This document shows, one piece after another, positions 63,761 through 64,000 of a stretch of 64,000 nt of DNA (its first letter is position 1; every line of letters begins with the position of its first letter). A model generated the notes under the pieces. It made no database searches and had not been told where the DNA came from. It was given only the letters and a program-made list of their open reading frames with translations. The position numbers were made by a program, and so were the translations under genes. This stretch comes from Roseitranquillus sp963709765 (GTDB lineage Bacteria; Pseudomonadota; Alphaproteobacteria; Rhodobacterales; Rhodobacteraceae), in assembly GCA_963709765.1 (NCBI GenBank), contig CAVPXL010000013.1, positions 191,456 through 255,455 of the forward strand. The letters are read 5' to 3'.

Positions 63761-64000
63761 TTGGTATCTCCCTATGACTGGAATGCTCGGTGCATTCGTC
63801 AGGGTTTACGGTGCCCCGGGCAGGTCGGATGATCTTCGATGGTCACGAGCGCGTGTTCGACCTCAGGGACGGGATTCCGGTAGTGCCGCGGAGGCAGCCC
63901 TGCATCAGCCAGCTCAGCGTCCAAAGGCCCGAGGCTACACCAACCGACATTTCTGTTTCATTGCAATGGACTACAGGGGCGCCTCCAAGCCTCGTCCATT

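Overview
The window is about 64 kb of GC-rich chromosomal DNA that looks like a Rhodobacterales (Roseobacter-type) alphaproteobacterium. Supporting signs are the RpoE-ChrR sigma/anti-sigma pair with a matching TGATCC/TAAGA promoter, CioAB-type cytochrome bd oxidase with a DUF2474 micro-subunit, VPLPA-CTERM protein-sorting tails, a DUF1674 succinate dehydrogenase assembly factor, a DUF3035 lipoprotein, TRAP transport genes and typical alphaproteobacterial housekeeping genes. There is no prophage, insertion sequence, CRISPR array or rRNA. One tRNA (Val, GAC) is present.

Layout. 1-7.4 kb: a catabolic locus with a GntR regulator and a YdiJ-type FAD/FeS 2-hydroxyacid dehydrogenase on the minus strand, divergent from a serine-glyoxylate-type aminotransferase and a DctPQM TRAP transporter. 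7.4-10.2 kb: cydAB plus DUF2474. 10.6-15.9 kb: a lipoprotein, a VPLPA-tailed SGNH esterase, pnp, rpsO, a decayed VPLPA-CTERM gene and a LuxR-type autoinducer-binding protein without a DNA-binding domain. 15.9-30.2 kb: a fluoroacetate-dehalogenase-like hydrolase, DUF1643, truB, GNAT, a phosphodiester glycosidase, rbfA, dapB, DUF1674, rsmB, heparinase, purH, lspA, DUF3035 lipoprotein and an M16 peptidase pair. 30.2-35.3 kb: a lone Mo formate dehydrogenase alpha subunit and a two-gene saccharopine dehydrogenase module. 35.3-39.7 kb: the ChrR-type photooxidative stress locus (SDR, DUF1365, FAD oxidoreductase, rpoE, chrR). 40-43.3 kb: rmuC, mutL and a small membrane protein. 43.5-53 kb: a branched-chain-type (Liv) ABC transporter operon flanked by two adenylate-forming CoA-ligase genes, with small extra genes in the spaces between transporter genes. 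53-56.2 kb: a secreted caspase-fold protein that has lost its catalytic residues, followed by an SGNH hydrolase with a membrane-like tail. 56.3-64 kb: rpmJ, tRNA-Val, an N-formylglutamate amidohydrolase-like gene, dinB, pyrF, an acidic membrane protein, clpB and a fasciclin protein.

An important caveat is that twelve genes are broken by single-base frameshifts as the sequence reads. I count 23 events, 15 of them in the Liv operon (44.0-50.7 kb). They include pnp. Reading through the shifts restores full-length, family-typical proteins in every case, so I treat these as intact genes carrying probable sequence errors, not as decay. All but one are a net +1, and each +1 can be repaired by removing a C or T that follows a G on the coding strand.

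The most unusual biology is the pseudo-caspase/SGNH pair, the LuxR-type ligand-binding protein with no HTH, the antisense SHOCT gene nested in the Liv operon, and the VPLPA-CTERM remnant.
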